64,000 nt of DNA from JAOXRU01 sp965247735 (lineage in GTDB: Bacteria; Bacteroidota; Bacteroidia; Flavobacteriales; Flavobacteriaceae). The stretch lies in assembly GCA_965247735.1 (NCBI GenBank), contig CBDFHN010000001.1, positions 248,001 through 312,000 on the forward strand, given 5' to 3'. Both the position numbers and the translations under genes were made by a program. The notes under the pieces are model-generated. The model did not search any database and was not told the origin of the DNA. It worked only from the letters and a program-made list of their open reading frames with translations. Of the stretch, positions 51,966-61,051 are shown piece by piece (position 1 is the stretch's first letter; each line of letters opens with the position of its first letter).

Positions 51966-53084
51966 TTATATTATTGTTGATTGTCCAAAATCAATATTTT
52001 CTTTATTGACTGCAGTAGCACTATCAGTAGCTAATATTTGCGATGCAATATAATCTCCAATCTGCTCGGTTCCTAGTTCACTTTCAGGATCTAAATCTGG
52101 AGTAACAATATTTTGCTCTAGTGATTTTTCTACAGCTTTGCTTATTAATTCTGCTTCCTCAGATAATCCTAAATGCTCTAACATCATAGCTGCAGATAAA
52201 ATTGAAGCAATAGGATTTGCTATATTTTTACCTTTAGCCTGTGGGTATGATCCATGTATAGGTTCGAACATAGCACTGGTTTCACCTACCGATGCAGATG
52301 CTAAAAGTCCTATAGATCCACAAATAACACTTCCTTCATCAGAAATGATGTCTCCAAACATGTTTTCGGTAAGAATTACATCAAATTGACTTGGATTTAA
52401 AATAATTTGCATTGCCGCATTATCTACAAACAAGTAGTCTAATGCAACTTCTGGATAGCTTTTTGCAATTGTAGTAACCACACGTCTCCAAAGCCTAGAG
52501 CTTTCTAATACATTGGCTTTGTCTACCAAAGTTAGCTTGTTTCTTCTTGTTCTTGCTGCTTTAAAAGCCAAGTGAGTAATACGTTCTATTTCTTTTTCTG
52601 AATATTCACATAAATCAGAAGCTACCGTCCCATCTTCACTAAGTTTTTTTTCTCCAAAATAGATACCTCCAGTAAGTTCTCTATAGATAGTGAAATCTGT
52701 GCCTGTAACAATTTCTTCTTTAAGTGGAGATTTTGAAATTAGCGTTTCATATGCTTTTACAGGTCTAATATTGGTGAAAAGCCCAAGTGATTTTCTAAGT
52801 TTTAGCAATCCTTGTTCTGGTCTTACTTTTGCAGTAGGGTCATTATCGTATTTTGGGTCACCAATAGCTCCAAACAAAATTGCATCTGAATTATAGCATA
52901 CTTCTAAAGTACTGTCTGGTAAAGGTTCTCCAGTCTGGTCTATTGCTATTGCGCCAACTGGTGCTTCTTTATAACTAAAATTATGTCCGTAGACTTCAGA
53001 AATTGCTTTTAACGCTTTTTGTGCTTGTTTGGTAACTTCTGGGCCAATACCATCTCCTGGTAAAAGTGCTATTTTGTACTCCAT
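51966..53084 (-). CDS. leuB: 3-isopropylmalate dehydrogenase
   Basis: Oxidative decarboxylation of 3-isopropylmalate to 2-oxoisocaproate in leucine synthesis, NAD- and Mg-dependent. 372 residues. L-P-G-D-G-I-G-P-E-V at the N-terminus, R-x-x-x-x-L-F-x-N-I-R-P, R-E-L-T-G-G-I-Y-F-G, the metal-binding D in N-M-F-G-D-I-I-S-D-E and the N-P-I-A-S-I-L-S-A-A-M-M-L motif are conserved. Last gene of the leuA-leuC-leuD-leuB operon, 72 bases after leuD, followed by a terminator. Confidence 0.98.
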   Translation of the reverse strand: MEYKIALLPGDGIGPEVTKQAQKALKAISEVYGHNFSYKEAPVGAIAIDQTGEPLPDSTLEVCYNSDAILFGAIGDPKYDNDPTAKVRPEQGLLKLRKSLGLFTNIRPVKAYETLISKSPLKEEIVTGTDFTIYRELTGGIYFGEKKLSEDGTVASDLCEYSEKEIERITHLAFKAARTRRNKLTLVDKANVLESSRLWRRVVTTIAKSYPEVALDYLFVDNAAMQIILNPSQFDVILTENMFGDIISDEGSVICGSIGLLASASVGETSAMFEPIHGSYPQAKGKNIANPIASILSAAMMLEHLGLSEEAELISKAVEKSLEQNIVTPDLDPESELGTEQIGDYIASQILATDSATAVNKENIDFGQSTII

Positions 53085-53156
53085 TTTATTCTTTTTTATT
53101 CCCAGCTATCTGGGGGCTTATTTTTAGTAGGTATACTAAATTAATCTATTTTTTTG

Positions 53157-53744
53157 TTACAACCGTGCTGCTTCAAATTTTTCTATAGCTTCTTTTTTGC
53201 TAATTAAAAAATCAATATCATCATAACCATTAAGTAAGCAGGTTTTTTTGTAACTATTGATGTCAAAAGCTTCGCTTTCTCCAGTAGCAGCTATTGTAGT
53301 TGTTTGCGCTTCTAAATCTACAATCAGTTCTGTTTTTGGATCCTTTTCTATAGCTTTAAATATGGCATTAAGAAAAGCAGGGGATGCTTGTATTGGTAGC
53401 AGTCCATTGTTAAGCGCATTGCCTTTAAAGATATCTGCAAAAAAACTAGAAATTACTACTTTAAAACCATAATCATGGATAGCCCATGCAGCATGTTCTC
53501 TACTAGATCCACAACCAAAATTGTCGCCAGCAACTAATATACTACCACTATAATTGGTATTGTTAAGCGAAAATGCTTTATTCAAAGTATTGTCTTTGTT
53601 GAATCTCCAGTCTCTAAATAAGTTGTCACCAAATCCTTTTCTGTCTGTAGCTTTTAGGAAACGTGCAGGGATAATTTGATCTGTATCTATATTTTCTATC
53701 GGAAGTGGTACCGCCGTGTTTTTTATTTTTTTAAATGGATCCAT
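53157..53744 (-). CDS. leuD: 3-isopropylmalate dehydratase small subunit
   Basis: Small (swivel-domain) subunit of isopropylmalate isomerase. 195 residues; I-D-T-D-Q-I-I-P-A-R-F-L, G-D-N-F-G-C-G-S-S-R-E-H-A (substrate-binding loop) and N-N-G-L-L-P-I are conserved. The catalytic iron-sulfur cluster is in LeuC. Co-transcribed with the other leu genes; 83 bases separate it from leuC. Confidence 0.97.
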   Translation of the reverse strand: MDPFKKIKNTAVPLPIENIDTDQIIPARFLKATDRKGFGDNLFRDWRFNKDNTLNKAFSLNNTNYSGSILVAGDNFGCGSSREHAAWAIHDYGFKVVISSFFADIFKGNALNNGLLPIQASPAFLNAIFKAIEKDPKTELIVDLEAQTTTIAATGESEAFDINSYKKTCLLNGYDDIDFLISKKEAIEKFEAARL

Positions 53745-53827
53745 TGATTGAATTCTTTAATGTTTAATTTTTAATGCTGAATTTCCTTAATAAATGCTTT
53801 GGAATTCAATATTTATAATTAATGATT

Positions 53828-55201
53828 TTATTCCGTAAGGTCAACAATTTTACCTTCAACAGCGGTTGCCGCTGCTGTAAGCGGACTTGCCAGTATAGTA
53901 CGTGCTCCTTGTCCTTGTCTTCCTTCGAAGTTTCTATTGGAGGTAGAAACACAATATTCTCCTTCAGGAATTTTGTCATCGTTCATTGCTAAACATGCTG
54001 AACATCCTGGTTGGCGTAATTTAAAGCCTGCTTTGTTAAAAATCTTATCCAGCCCTTCTTCTCTAATTTGTGAAGCTACAAGTTGTGATCCAGGAACTAG
54101 CCATGCCGTAACATTACTTGCTTTTTGTTTTCCATCTATATAATCTGCTGCAATCCTAAAATCTTCAATTCTACTATTGGTGCAACTTCCTATAAACACA
54201 TAGTTGATTTCTTTATTTAAAAGAGATTCTCCTTTTTTAAAATTCATGTACTCCAACGATTTCTTAAAAGAATCATTAGTTTCAGAAGGAATGTTTTCGG
54301 TAATTTTTATACCCATTCCTGGGTTTGTACCATAAGTAATCATAGGGCCGATATCTTCGGCGTCAAAAGAGTATTCTTGGTCAAAAACAGCACCATCATC
54401 TGTTGGTAGTGTTTTCCAATAGGCTACTTTTTTATCAAAATTATCACCAGAAGGGGCAAATTCTTTGCCTTTAATATAGTCAAAAGTAGTTTGGTCGGGA
54501 GCAATCATTCCTCCACGAGCTCCCATTTCAATACTCATATTACAGACTGTCATACGACCTTCCATAGACATCTCTTCGAACACGTTTCCAGCATATTCGC
54601 AGAAAAAACCTGTTCCAGAATTGGTGCCTAATTTGGCGATTATATAAAGAATAACATCTTTGGGTAATACATTTGCTTTTAGTTTACCATTAACATTAAC
54701 TCTAAGACTTTTTGGTTTTTGTAATAACAAGCATTGGCTTGCAAATACCTGCGCTACCTGACTTGTACCAATACCAAAAGCAATGGTGCCAAATGCGCCG
54801 TGAGTAGAAGTATGGCTATCTCCACAGACCATAGTCATCCCTGGCTGTGTTACTCCTAATTCTGGAGCAATAACGTGTATAATACCATTGTATTTATGTC
54901 CTAATCCGTATAGTTCTATATTGTTTTTAGCGCAGTTTTCGGATAGTTTTTGAAGCTGCATTCTTGACATCTCATCCTTAATCGGCAAATGCTGATTTTC
55001 TGTAGGTGTATTATGATCAGCTGTTGCAACTATTTGATCTGGTCTAAATAGCGGAATGTTACGATCTTCTAGTTCTGCAAATGCTTGCGGACTGGTAACT
55101 TCGTGTATTAGATGTTTGTCTATATATAAGACTTGTGGACCATCTTCTACTTCGGTAACAATATGGCTATCCCATACTTTATCAAATAAGGTCTTTTTCA
55201 T
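53828..55201 (-). CDS. leuC: 3-isopropylmalate dehydratase large subunit
   Basis: Large subunit, aconitase family, with a [4Fe-4S] cluster. 457 residues. Cluster cysteines are in I-G-S-C-T-N-S-R and G-C-S-A-C-L-A-M-N; the substrate region G-D-S-H-T-S-T-H-G-A-F-G and T-S-N-R-N-F-E-G-R-Q-G are intact. ATG at 55201, 93 bases after leuA stops. Together with LeuD it isomerises 2- to 3-isopropylmalate. Confidence 0.98.
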   Translation of the reverse strand: MKKTLFDKVWDSHIVTEVEDGPQVLYIDKHLIHEVTSPQAFAELEDRNIPLFRPDQIVATADHNTPTENQHLPIKDEMSRMQLQKLSENCAKNNIELYGLGHKYNGIIHVIAPELGVTQPGMTMVCGDSHTSTHGAFGTIAFGIGTSQVAQVFASQCLLLQKPKSLRVNVNGKLKANVLPKDVILYIIAKLGTNSGTGFFCEYAGNVFEEMSMEGRMTVCNMSIEMGARGGMIAPDQTTFDYIKGKEFAPSGDNFDKKVAYWKTLPTDDGAVFDQEYSFDAEDIGPMITYGTNPGMGIKITENIPSETNDSFKKSLEYMNFKKGESLLNKEINYVFIGSCTNSRIEDFRIAADYIDGKQKASNVTAWLVPGSQLVASQIREEGLDKIFNKAGFKLRQPGCSACLAMNDDKIPEGEYCVSTSNRNFEGRQGQGARTILASPLTAAATAVEGKIVDLTE

Positions 55202-55294
55202 GTGTTGGTACTAATTGTTATTTTAAAGTTACATGCTATTTTTAATCATGCTTTTAGCTGATTTGTTTTTAGCATGTAGATTTGTTTTACTGTT

Positions 55295-56467
55295 TTAAAC
55301 GGCTTTCGCTATTTTTATTTCGCTAGCATCAATAATTTCGTGAATGTCTTCATCTACAATTTCTTTTTTAGAATCTGCAAATTTTAAAAATTCTTTATAC
55401 ACAACATCAAGTTCTAACTTGGTAAGTTCATAGCCTACCTTTTTTGCTCTATAGGCCAATGCAGCTCTACCGCTTCTTGCTGTTAATATTATTGAAGATT
55501 CACTAACACCAACATCAGCAGGATCAATAATCTCGTATGTTTCTCTGTTTTTGATAACCCCATCTTGATGAATTCCAGAGCTATGTGCAAATGCATTTGC
55601 ACCAACTATAGCCTTGTTAGGCTGTACAGGCATTCCCATAAGGGTAGATACCATAACACTGGTATCGTTTAACAATTTAGTGTTGATACTTGTATCTAAG
55701 TTTAATAATGGGTGTTGTTTCAATATCATAACAACTTCTTCCAAAGCTGTGTTTCCTGCACGTTCACCAATACCATTAATAGTACATTCTATTTGTCTGG
55801 CTCCATTTGCCACTCCTGCAATAGAGTTTGCTGTAGCCATTCCAAGGTCGTTATGACAGTGGCAAGACAATATTGCTTTGTCAATACCTGTTACATTCTC
55901 CCTCAAATATTTTATTTTAGCACCATATTCTTCTGGCAAACAATAACCAGTTGTATCAGGAATATTTAGTACTGTTGCTCCGGCTTTTATAGCGGCCTCA
56001 CATACACGAGCTAAAAATTCATTATCGGTTCTACCAGCGTCTTCTGCATAAAACTCCACATCTTCTACAAAAGTTTTTGCGTATTTTACTGCCTCAACAG
56101 CACGTTCAATAACGGCTTCTCTGGTGGTGTTAAATTTGTGTTTGATATGAGAATCTGAAGTTCCAATACCAGTATGTATTCTTGGTCTAACGGCATATTT
56201 AACCGCTTCTGCCGCTACTTCAATATCTTTTTTTACTGCACGTGTAAGTCCACAAACAGTTGCGTTTTTTACAAGTTTAGCAATCTCAACTACCGAATTA
56301 AAATCTCCAGGACTTGATATTGGAAAACCTGCTTCTATAACATCTACTCCCATGAAATCGAGACGTTCAGCAATAATTAACTTTTGCTTTGTATCTAATT
56401 TACATCCTGGAACCTGCTCTCCGTCTCTTAAGGTAGTGTCGAAGATTTGTACTTTTTCTTTGCTCAT
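55295..56467 (-). CDS. leuA: 2-isopropylmalate synthase, short form
   Basis: First committed step of leucine synthesis: acetyl-CoA plus 2-oxoisovalerate. HMGL-like TIM barrel with F-D-T-T-L-R-D-G-E-Q-V-P-G at residues 9-21, the second signature L-S-C-H-C-H-N-D-L-G-M-A (metal histidines) and N-G-I-G-E-R-A-G-N-T-A-L-E. It is 390 residues long and ends soon after the barrel and a helical linker, so the C-terminal LeuA regulatory domain that mediates leucine feedback in the roughly 520-residue enzymes is absent. First gene of the operon. No leucine-rich leader peptide, T-box or clear promoter box was found in the 150 bases upstream. Confidence 0.95.
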   Translation of the reverse strand: MSKEKVQIFDTTLRDGEQVPGCKLDTKQKLIIAERLDFMGVDVIEAGFPISSPGDFNSVVEIAKLVKNATVCGLTRAVKKDIEVAAEAVKYAVRPRIHTGIGTSDSHIKHKFNTTREAVIERAVEAVKYAKTFVEDVEFYAEDAGRTDNEFLARVCEAAIKAGATVLNIPDTTGYCLPEEYGAKIKYLRENVTGIDKAILSCHCHNDLGMATANSIAGVANGARQIECTINGIGERAGNTALEEVVMILKQHPLLNLDTSINTKLLNDTSVMVSTLMGMPVQPNKAIVGANAFAHSSGIHQDGVIKNRETYEIIDPADVGVSESSIILTARSGRAALAYRAKKVGYELTKLELDVVYKEFLKFADSKKEIVDEDIHEIIDASEIKIAKAV

Positions 56468-56617
56468 ACAGTTATTTGTATAAAAATCATTTAGAATACT
56501 AAATTAATAGATGTATTATTGTCTTAAAAGTTTGATGTAAATAGTATTACAATGTTTAATTACTTTTATTATTTGCAATCCTTCTGATTATCAAATTGTT
56601 AAGTTTATATATTTACG

Positions 56618-58162
56618 ATGACAAATACACATAAAGACACCTTGTTTATATTGGTTAAGTCGCTTTCTAAGTCAGAAAAACGACAATTTAGACTCTATGT
56701 TGGACGACTAGGAGTTAATGCAGATGCAAAATTTATAAGCCTTTTTGACCTTTTGGATAAGTTAAATAAGTATCATGAACCAACAATATTGGCAAGCGGA
56801 ATTGTTAAAAAACAACAATTATCTAACCTTAAGGCACATTTATACAAGCAAATACTAGTAAGTTTAAGGTTGAACCCTGTAAACCAGAATGTTAGAATTC
56901 AAATTCGAGAACAATTAGATTTCGCCACCATATTATATCATAAAGGGTTGTATAAGCAAAGTCTAAAAATTTTGGATAAGGTTAAAAGTGTTGCCATAGC
57001 TAATGAAGAAAAGAATATAGCATATGAAATTGTAGAACTAGAAAAAATAATTGAAACACAATATATAACTCGTAGTATTTCGGGTAGGGCAGATGAATTG
57101 GCATTACAAGCCAAAGCTTTAAGCGCTGCTAATGTATTGACAAGTAAACTTTCTAATTTGTCATTGCAATTGTATGGTATGATGCTAAAAACTGGGTATG
57201 TACGTAATAATGATGAGTTAGAACAGGTAAAAACATATTTTGAAAGTCATCTTCCCAAATATAATATAGAAGAACTTGGATTTAGAGAAAAATTATGGTT
57301 GTTTCAAGCTAAGTTGTGGTACAGCTTTCTTATTCAAGATTTTTTATCTTGTTATAAATACGCCAGCAGATGGGTAAATTTGTTTTATGATAATGAACGG
57401 ATGATTTATCTGAATCCTGTTTTTTTCTTAAAAGGAAATCAGTATTTATTAGAATCCTTATTGAATGTAAAGTATTCAACACAGTTTAAAGAAACAATGC
57501 TGCGTTTGGAAGCTACAATTAACGAGGATAAATTTCCAAAAAATGATAATCTATCTACATTAATTTTTTTAAATATTAATAGTAGTAAACTCAATCAGCA
57601 TTTTCTAGAAGGAACTTTTGAAGAAGGCTTATATTTGGTACCTATTATAAATAATGGCATACAAAAGGAGAAAGATCGCTTAGATGAACACCATATCATG
57701 GTCTTTTATTACAAAATAGCTTGCTTGTATTTTGGAATGGGAGATAATAGAGAATGTATTAAATATCTTAAAAAAATAATTGAAAATAAAAATTTAATAA
57801 TGCGAGAAGATTTAATGTGCTTCTCTAGGGTATTAAGCTTGGTTGCTCATTATGAAGCAGGGTTAGATTATCATTTAGAAGTACAATTGAAAAGCACCTA
57901 TAAGTTTTTATTAAAAATGAATGATTTGCAAGAGGTGCAAAAAGAAATGATTAAGTTTTTAAAGAATCTAGGTCAGATCTATCCACATGAGTTAAAAGCA
58001 TCTTTTGTAGACTTGCATAAAGAATTAAAAAAATACGAAAATCACCCTTACGAAAAAAGAGCATTTTTGTATTTGGATATTTTATCTTGGTTAGAGAGTA
58101 GGATTCAAAATAAAACTGTTGCGGCTATTGTTAAGGAAAAAGCTAAAGACTTACTCAGATAA
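56618..58162 (+). CDS. Hypothetical helical-repeat protein (514 aa)
   Basis: I do not recognise a family. There is no signal peptide, and almost the whole length is amphipathic helix with leucine, lysine and aromatic spacing like TPR or TPR-like repeats (e.g. L-Y-K-Q-S-L-K-I-L-D-K-V-K around 125-137 and M-G-D-N-R-E-C-I-K-Y-L-K-K around 385-397). The N-terminus has K-S-L-S-K-S-E-K-R-Q-F-R-L-Y. It may be a cytoplasmic scaffold. The next gene, an EamA transporter, starts 13 bases later on the same strand and is probably co-transcribed. ATG at 56618. Confidence 0.85.
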   Translation: MTNTHKDTLFILVKSLSKSEKRQFRLYVGRLGVNADAKFISLFDLLDKLNKYHEPTILASGIVKKQQLSNLKAHLYKQILVSLRLNPVNQNVRIQIREQLDFATILYHKGLYKQSLKILDKVKSVAIANEEKNIAYEIVELEKIIETQYITRSISGRADELALQAKALSAANVLTSKLSNLSLQLYGMMLKTGYVRNNDELEQVKTYFESHLPKYNIEELGFREKLWLFQAKLWYSFLIQDFLSCYKYASRWVNLFYDNERMIYLNPVFFLKGNQYLLESLLNVKYSTQFKETMLRLEATINEDKFPKNDNLSTLIFLNINSSKLNQHFLEGTFEEGLYLVPIINNGIQKEKDRLDEHHIMVFYYKIACLYFGMGDNRECIKYLKKIIENKNLIMREDLMCFSRVLSLVAHYEAGLDYHLEVQLKSTYKFLLKMNDLQEVQKEMIKFLKNLGQIYPHELKASFVDLHKELKKYENHPYEKRAFLYLDILSWLESRIQNKTVAAIVKEKAKDLLR

Positions 58163-58175
58163 TACAACTATATTT

Positions 58176-59045
58176 GTGAATACTAAGGGACATTTTTATA
58201 AAGTAGCTGAGATAAACTTGGCAATGCTTTTTATCAGCACATCGGGGATATTAGGACGTTATATTGATTTGCCTCCACAGTTAACCATATTTTGGAGAGC
58301 ATTACTGGCTGCAATATTGATTTTTTTATATTGTAAGTATAAAAAATACTCCTTCCGTATCGGCAATAAAACAGATCTGTTAAAAATAGGTATAAGTGCT
58401 TTGCTTTTTGGATTGCATTGGATTACCTATTTCTATGCATTGCGTTTGTCTAATGTGGCTATCGGAATGATCTCCATATTTACATACCCAGTACTAACTT
58501 CTTTTTTAGAACCGTTGTTATTGAAGACTAAATTAAAAATTTCACATGTACTCTTAGCAATATTAGTATTGGCAGGAATTTATTTTTTAGTGCCAGATTT
58601 TAGTTTCAAGAATACATATACAAAGGCTATAGGCTTTGGAGTGTTTTCAGCATTTTGTTATGCACTACGCAATATTATGCTAAAACCACAGGTAAGCAAA
58701 TATAATGGGTCTGTATTGATGTTCTATCAATTGGTTGTAATAACTATACTATTATTACCTATGCCTTTTATATACGAATCTACAAATTTAATATCGCTAC
58801 ATATAGGACTGCCTATACTTGCATTAAGTTTGTTTACAACTGCAATAGGTCATACTATGTTTTTGGGGAGTTTTAAACATTTTTCCATTACTACTGCCAG
58901 TATTATGAGTAGTGTACAGCCAGTTTTTGGAATTATTCTCGGCATGTTGTTTCTGCAGGAGTATCCAAAATACACTACACTAATAGGTGGAGCACTAATT
59001 CTTGTCTCTGTTGTAGTTGAAAGCTTGAATTCTAGAAAGAAATAA
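58176..59045 (+). CDS. EamA-family (DMT superfamily) transporter
   Basis: Ten hydrophobic segments arranged as two five-helix EamA repeats (about 10-140 and 150-285 from the proposed start); S-T-S-G-I-L-G-R near the N-terminus and V-Q-P-V-F-G-I-I-L-G-M-L-F-L-Q-E in the ninth helix region are typical. An inner-membrane drug/metabolite exporter; substrate unknown. I prefer the GTG start at 58176 (M-N-T-K-G-H-F), 13 bases after the upstream gene's stop. The frame also opens at a TTG at 58119, which would overlap the upstream gene by 44 bases and add 19 basic residues. Confidence 0.92.
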   Translation: MNTKGHFYKVAEINLAMLFISTSGILGRYIDLPPQLTIFWRALLAAILIFLYCKYKKYSFRIGNKTDLLKIGISALLFGLHWITYFYALRLSNVAIGMISIFTYPVLTSFLEPLLLKTKLKISHVLLAILVLAGIYFLVPDFSFKNTYTKAIGFGVFSAFCYALRNIMLKPQVSKYNGSVLMFYQLVVITILLLPMPFIYESTNLISLHIGLPILALSLFTTAIGHTMFLGSFKHFSITTASIMSSVQPVFGIILGMLFLQEYPKYTTLIGGALILVSVVVESLNSRKK

Positions 59046-59216
59046 CTGTTTGTCTAAGAATTAGGGAGTTGGTCTTAAGGGGCAAAGATACATAAGCATG
59101 CTTTTTGTATTGAGTTTCGGTAAAACAACTTTAAATATAGATGAATGCGGCTTATCGAAATACAGTTTATCGAAGAAAAGCAACTTGTCTATAGTAGCTG
59201 TATATCAAACGAAAAC

Positions 59217-59250
59217 TTGGATTAAAAAGAACAGCTGTGGCTTAACTTTG
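59217..59250 (+). promoter_or_regulatory. Promoter of small secreted protein 1
   Basis: TTG at 59217-59219, 23-base spacer, perfect TAACTTTG at 59243-59250, 21 bases before the ATG. Conserved in the second copy. Confidence 0.6.
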
Positions 59251-59271
59251 TAGTAACAAAAAGCCCAAGAG

Positions 59272-59517
59272 ATGAAAACCTTAGTATTGATAATCGCAAT
59301 TTTCGGAATTACTTTTACTGCACAAGCACAAAAAGCTACTGCTACTCCAGTTCTTAAAATTGAAGTTGTTAAAACGTTAAGTACTGATTTAGTTCAGAAA
59401 AAAGAAGTTAAGATCTTGAAGACTTCTCTTCAATTGGCTAGAGTTCATAAAAACAAAAATTATAAAGTAGTTAAAGCCTTAAGATTTGCGACAAAGAAAA
59501 AATCATTAATGGCTTAA
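59272..59517 (+). CDS. Small secreted basic protein, copy 1 (81 aa)
   Basis: Sec signal peptide MKTLVLIIAIFGITFTAQAQ with cleavage expected after A-Q-A. The mature 61 residues are strongly basic (over a quarter Lys/Arg), with L-K-I-E-V-V-K-T-L-S-T-D in the middle and R-V-H-K-N-K-N-Y-K and a C-terminal K-K-K-S-L-M-A. No cysteines. Function unknown; the size, charge and export would fit a secreted peptide or envelope protein. 88% identical to copy 2, whose variable part is the middle (Q-K-K-E-V-K-I-L-K versus N-K-K-E-V-N-L-S-K). Confidence 0.8.
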   Translation: MKTLVLIIAIFGITFTAQAQKATATPVLKIEVVKTLSTDLVQKKEVKILKTSLQLARVHKNKNYKVVKALRFATKKKSLMA

Positions 59518-59600
59518 TTATTAGAAATATTAAAAAGAGATAGTGTATTTATACACCAATATTTGAAAATGAGAGTTTGATAGATAGTATGAAGAAGGAT

Positions 59601-59636
59601 AAAAGCGTTTTGCCATTTGGTAAAGCGCTTTTTGTG
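59601..59636 (+). terminator. Terminator after copy 1
   Basis: Imperfect stem AAAAGCGTTTTGCC / GGTAAAGCGCTTTT with loop ATTT, followed by T-rich sequence, 84 bases after the copy 1 stop. It is not duplicated after copy 2. Confidence 0.6.
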
Positions 59637-59753
59637 TTTTTATGCTGTTAGTTTAGATGAATTCACTTTAAATATAGATAAATACGCTTTATCGAAATAC
59701 GGTTTGTCGGAGAAAAGCTACTCATCTACACAACTTGTATACCAAGCGAAAAC

Positions 59754-59787
59754 TTGGATTATAGAGGACAGCTGTGGCTTAACTTTG
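59754..59787 (+). promoter_or_regulatory. Promoter of small secreted protein 2
   Basis: TTG at 59754-59756, 23-base spacer, perfect TAACTTTG at 59780-59787, 21 bases before the ATG. Same spacing as in unit 1. Confidence 0.6.
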
Positions 59788-59808
59788 TAGTAACAAAAAG
59801 CCTAAGAA

Positions 59809-60054
59809 ATGAAAACTTTAGTATTGATAATCGCAATTTTCGGAATTAGTTTTACTGCACAAGCACAAAAAACTACTGCTACTCCTGTTCTTAAAATTGA
59901 AGTTGTTAAAACGCTAAGTACAGATGTAGTTAATAAAAAAGAAGTTAACTTATCTAAAACTTCTCTTCAATTGGCTAGAGTTCATAAAAACAAAAATTAT
60001 AAAATAGTTAAGGCCTTAAGATTTACTACGAAGAAAAAATCATTAATGGCTTAA
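59809..60054 (+). CDS. Small secreted basic protein, copy 2 (81 aa)
   Basis: Paralogue of copy 1 with the same signal peptide (one T/S change) and the same basic mature region, ending K-K-K-S-L-M-A. Most substitutions between the copies are conservative or in the middle segment, and the reading frame is intact, so both are probably functional. Same promoter architecture. No terminator was seen directly after it. Confidence 0.8.
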   Translation: MKTLVLIIAIFGISFTAQAQKTTATPVLKIEVVKTLSTDVVNKKEVNLSKTSLQLARVHKNKNYKIVKALRFTTKKKSLMA

Positions 60055-60123
60055 TCCTTATAAAGCAGTTAGTTTTCCAAAACTTAATTTTTTGGAAGCA
60101 TATTTCATATTCTTGGATAGCGG

Positions 60124-60172
60124 TTTTTTAATCCCACCAGTGGGTTTAATTTCAGAGACTTGCATCGAAATA
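60124..60172 (+). repeat. Dispersed hairpin element, copy 1
   Basis: TTTAATCCCACCAGTGGG followed by TTTAATT and CTTGCA-TCG-AA. The CCCAC/GTGGG stem is conserved in the inverted copy at 62367-62414. It lies just beyond the stop of rluA. The rest of the 60055-60224 gap shows nothing else. Confidence 0.55.
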
Positions 60173-60224
60173 ATCAAGATCTTTTTTTTTCCATGCCTCA
60201 TGGGATTGTCTTGTGGTTATTGAC

Positions 60225-60917
60225 TTAAGCAATACAAGCATTCCACACTGGATCTTTTGGTGGAACAGCACTAATAACTAGTTCTTCTTTGGTAACTGGA
60301 TGGATAAATTTTAGAAATCTAGCATGCAAATGTATACCTCCATTGGTATTGCTTCTTTTTGCACCATATTTTAAATCACCTTTAATTCTTGAATCACAGG
60401 CAGATAATTGCACCCGTATTTGATGATGTCTACCAGTTTCTAAGTTGATTTCTAATAGAAAAAAAGAGTTTAACTTTTTGAGTAATTTCCAGTTTAAAAT
60501 GGCTTTTTTGCTTTCAGTAATCTCTTTGATATGCGCCTTAGAAGTATTGTTTTTTTGATTCTTTTTTAACCAATGAATCAATCGCTGTTCTCCATTCGGA
60601 ATCTTGTCAACCACAGCCCAGTAGGTTTTGCTTACTGTTCTGGTTTTAAAACTTTCGTTTAACCTGGATAATGCTTTTGATGTTCTGGCAAAAACCACTA
60701 TTCCAGTAGTTGGTCTATCTAAACGATGTACTACGCCCAAAAACACATTTCCAGGTTTTTGGTACTTATCTTTTATATAAGCCTTTACAATATCACTAAG
60801 TGGAGCATCACCAGTTTTATCTCCCTGAACAATATCTCCAGCTCTTTTATTGACAATAATAATGTGGTTGTCTTCATATAAGACCTGAAGATTTTCTGCT
60901 GTAGAGTGTTCCTTCAT
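60225..60917 (-). CDS. RluA-family pseudouridine synthase
   Basis: 230 residues, single catalytic domain without an S4 domain. The family motif G-V-V-H-R-L-D-R-P-T-T-G-I-V-V-F-A-R (catalytic Asp in H-R-L-D) is at about 63-80; E-T-G-R-H-H-Q-I-R-V-Q-L and I-K-G-D-L-K-Y-G-A follow as expected. It pseudouridylates a tRNA or 23S rRNA position that sequence cannot specify. Same orientation as panB and the small lipoprotein upstream; panB and rluA neighbour one another in many Bacteroidota, so the lipoprotein between them may be an insertion. Confidence 0.93.
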   Translation of the reverse strand: MKEHSTAENLQVLYEDNHIIIVNKRAGDIVQGDKTGDAPLSDIVKAYIKDKYQKPGNVFLGVVHRLDRPTTGIVVFARTSKALSRLNESFKTRTVSKTYWAVVDKIPNGEQRLIHWLKKNQKNNTSKAHIKEITESKKAILNWKLLKKLNSFFLLEINLETGRHHQIRVQLSACDSRIKGDLKYGAKRSNTNGGIHLHARFLKFIHPVTKEELVISAVPPKDPVWNACIA

Positions 60918-61051
60918 TTTTAGGGTTAGATTCTTAGTGCTATAAACTTGAAATACGAAAAGTAGTATTGTTAAAAAAAAGATTAACTATTTTGGTTTAC
61001 ATATGACAAAATGTTTATGTTTTAATGAATATGCGTAAACGGTTCAAATTA

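Larger units (their letters stand above)
59120..60054 (+). repeat. Tandem duplication of a small-gene unit
   Basis: Unit 1 (59120-59517) and unit 2 (59657-60054) repeat with a 537-base offset. Both include the same about 150-base upstream region and the 81-codon gene, with about 85% identity overall. The upstream part carries paired TTATCGA-like 7-mers 15 bases apart (59152 and 59167; the equivalents in unit 2 are TTATCGA and TTGTCGG). The 140-base linker between units holds the unit 1 terminator. Confidence 0.9.

Noticed and set aside
56468..56617. Leucine leader peptide or T-box before leuA
   Set aside because: No short ORF rich in leucine codons and no T-box core was found in these 150 bases.
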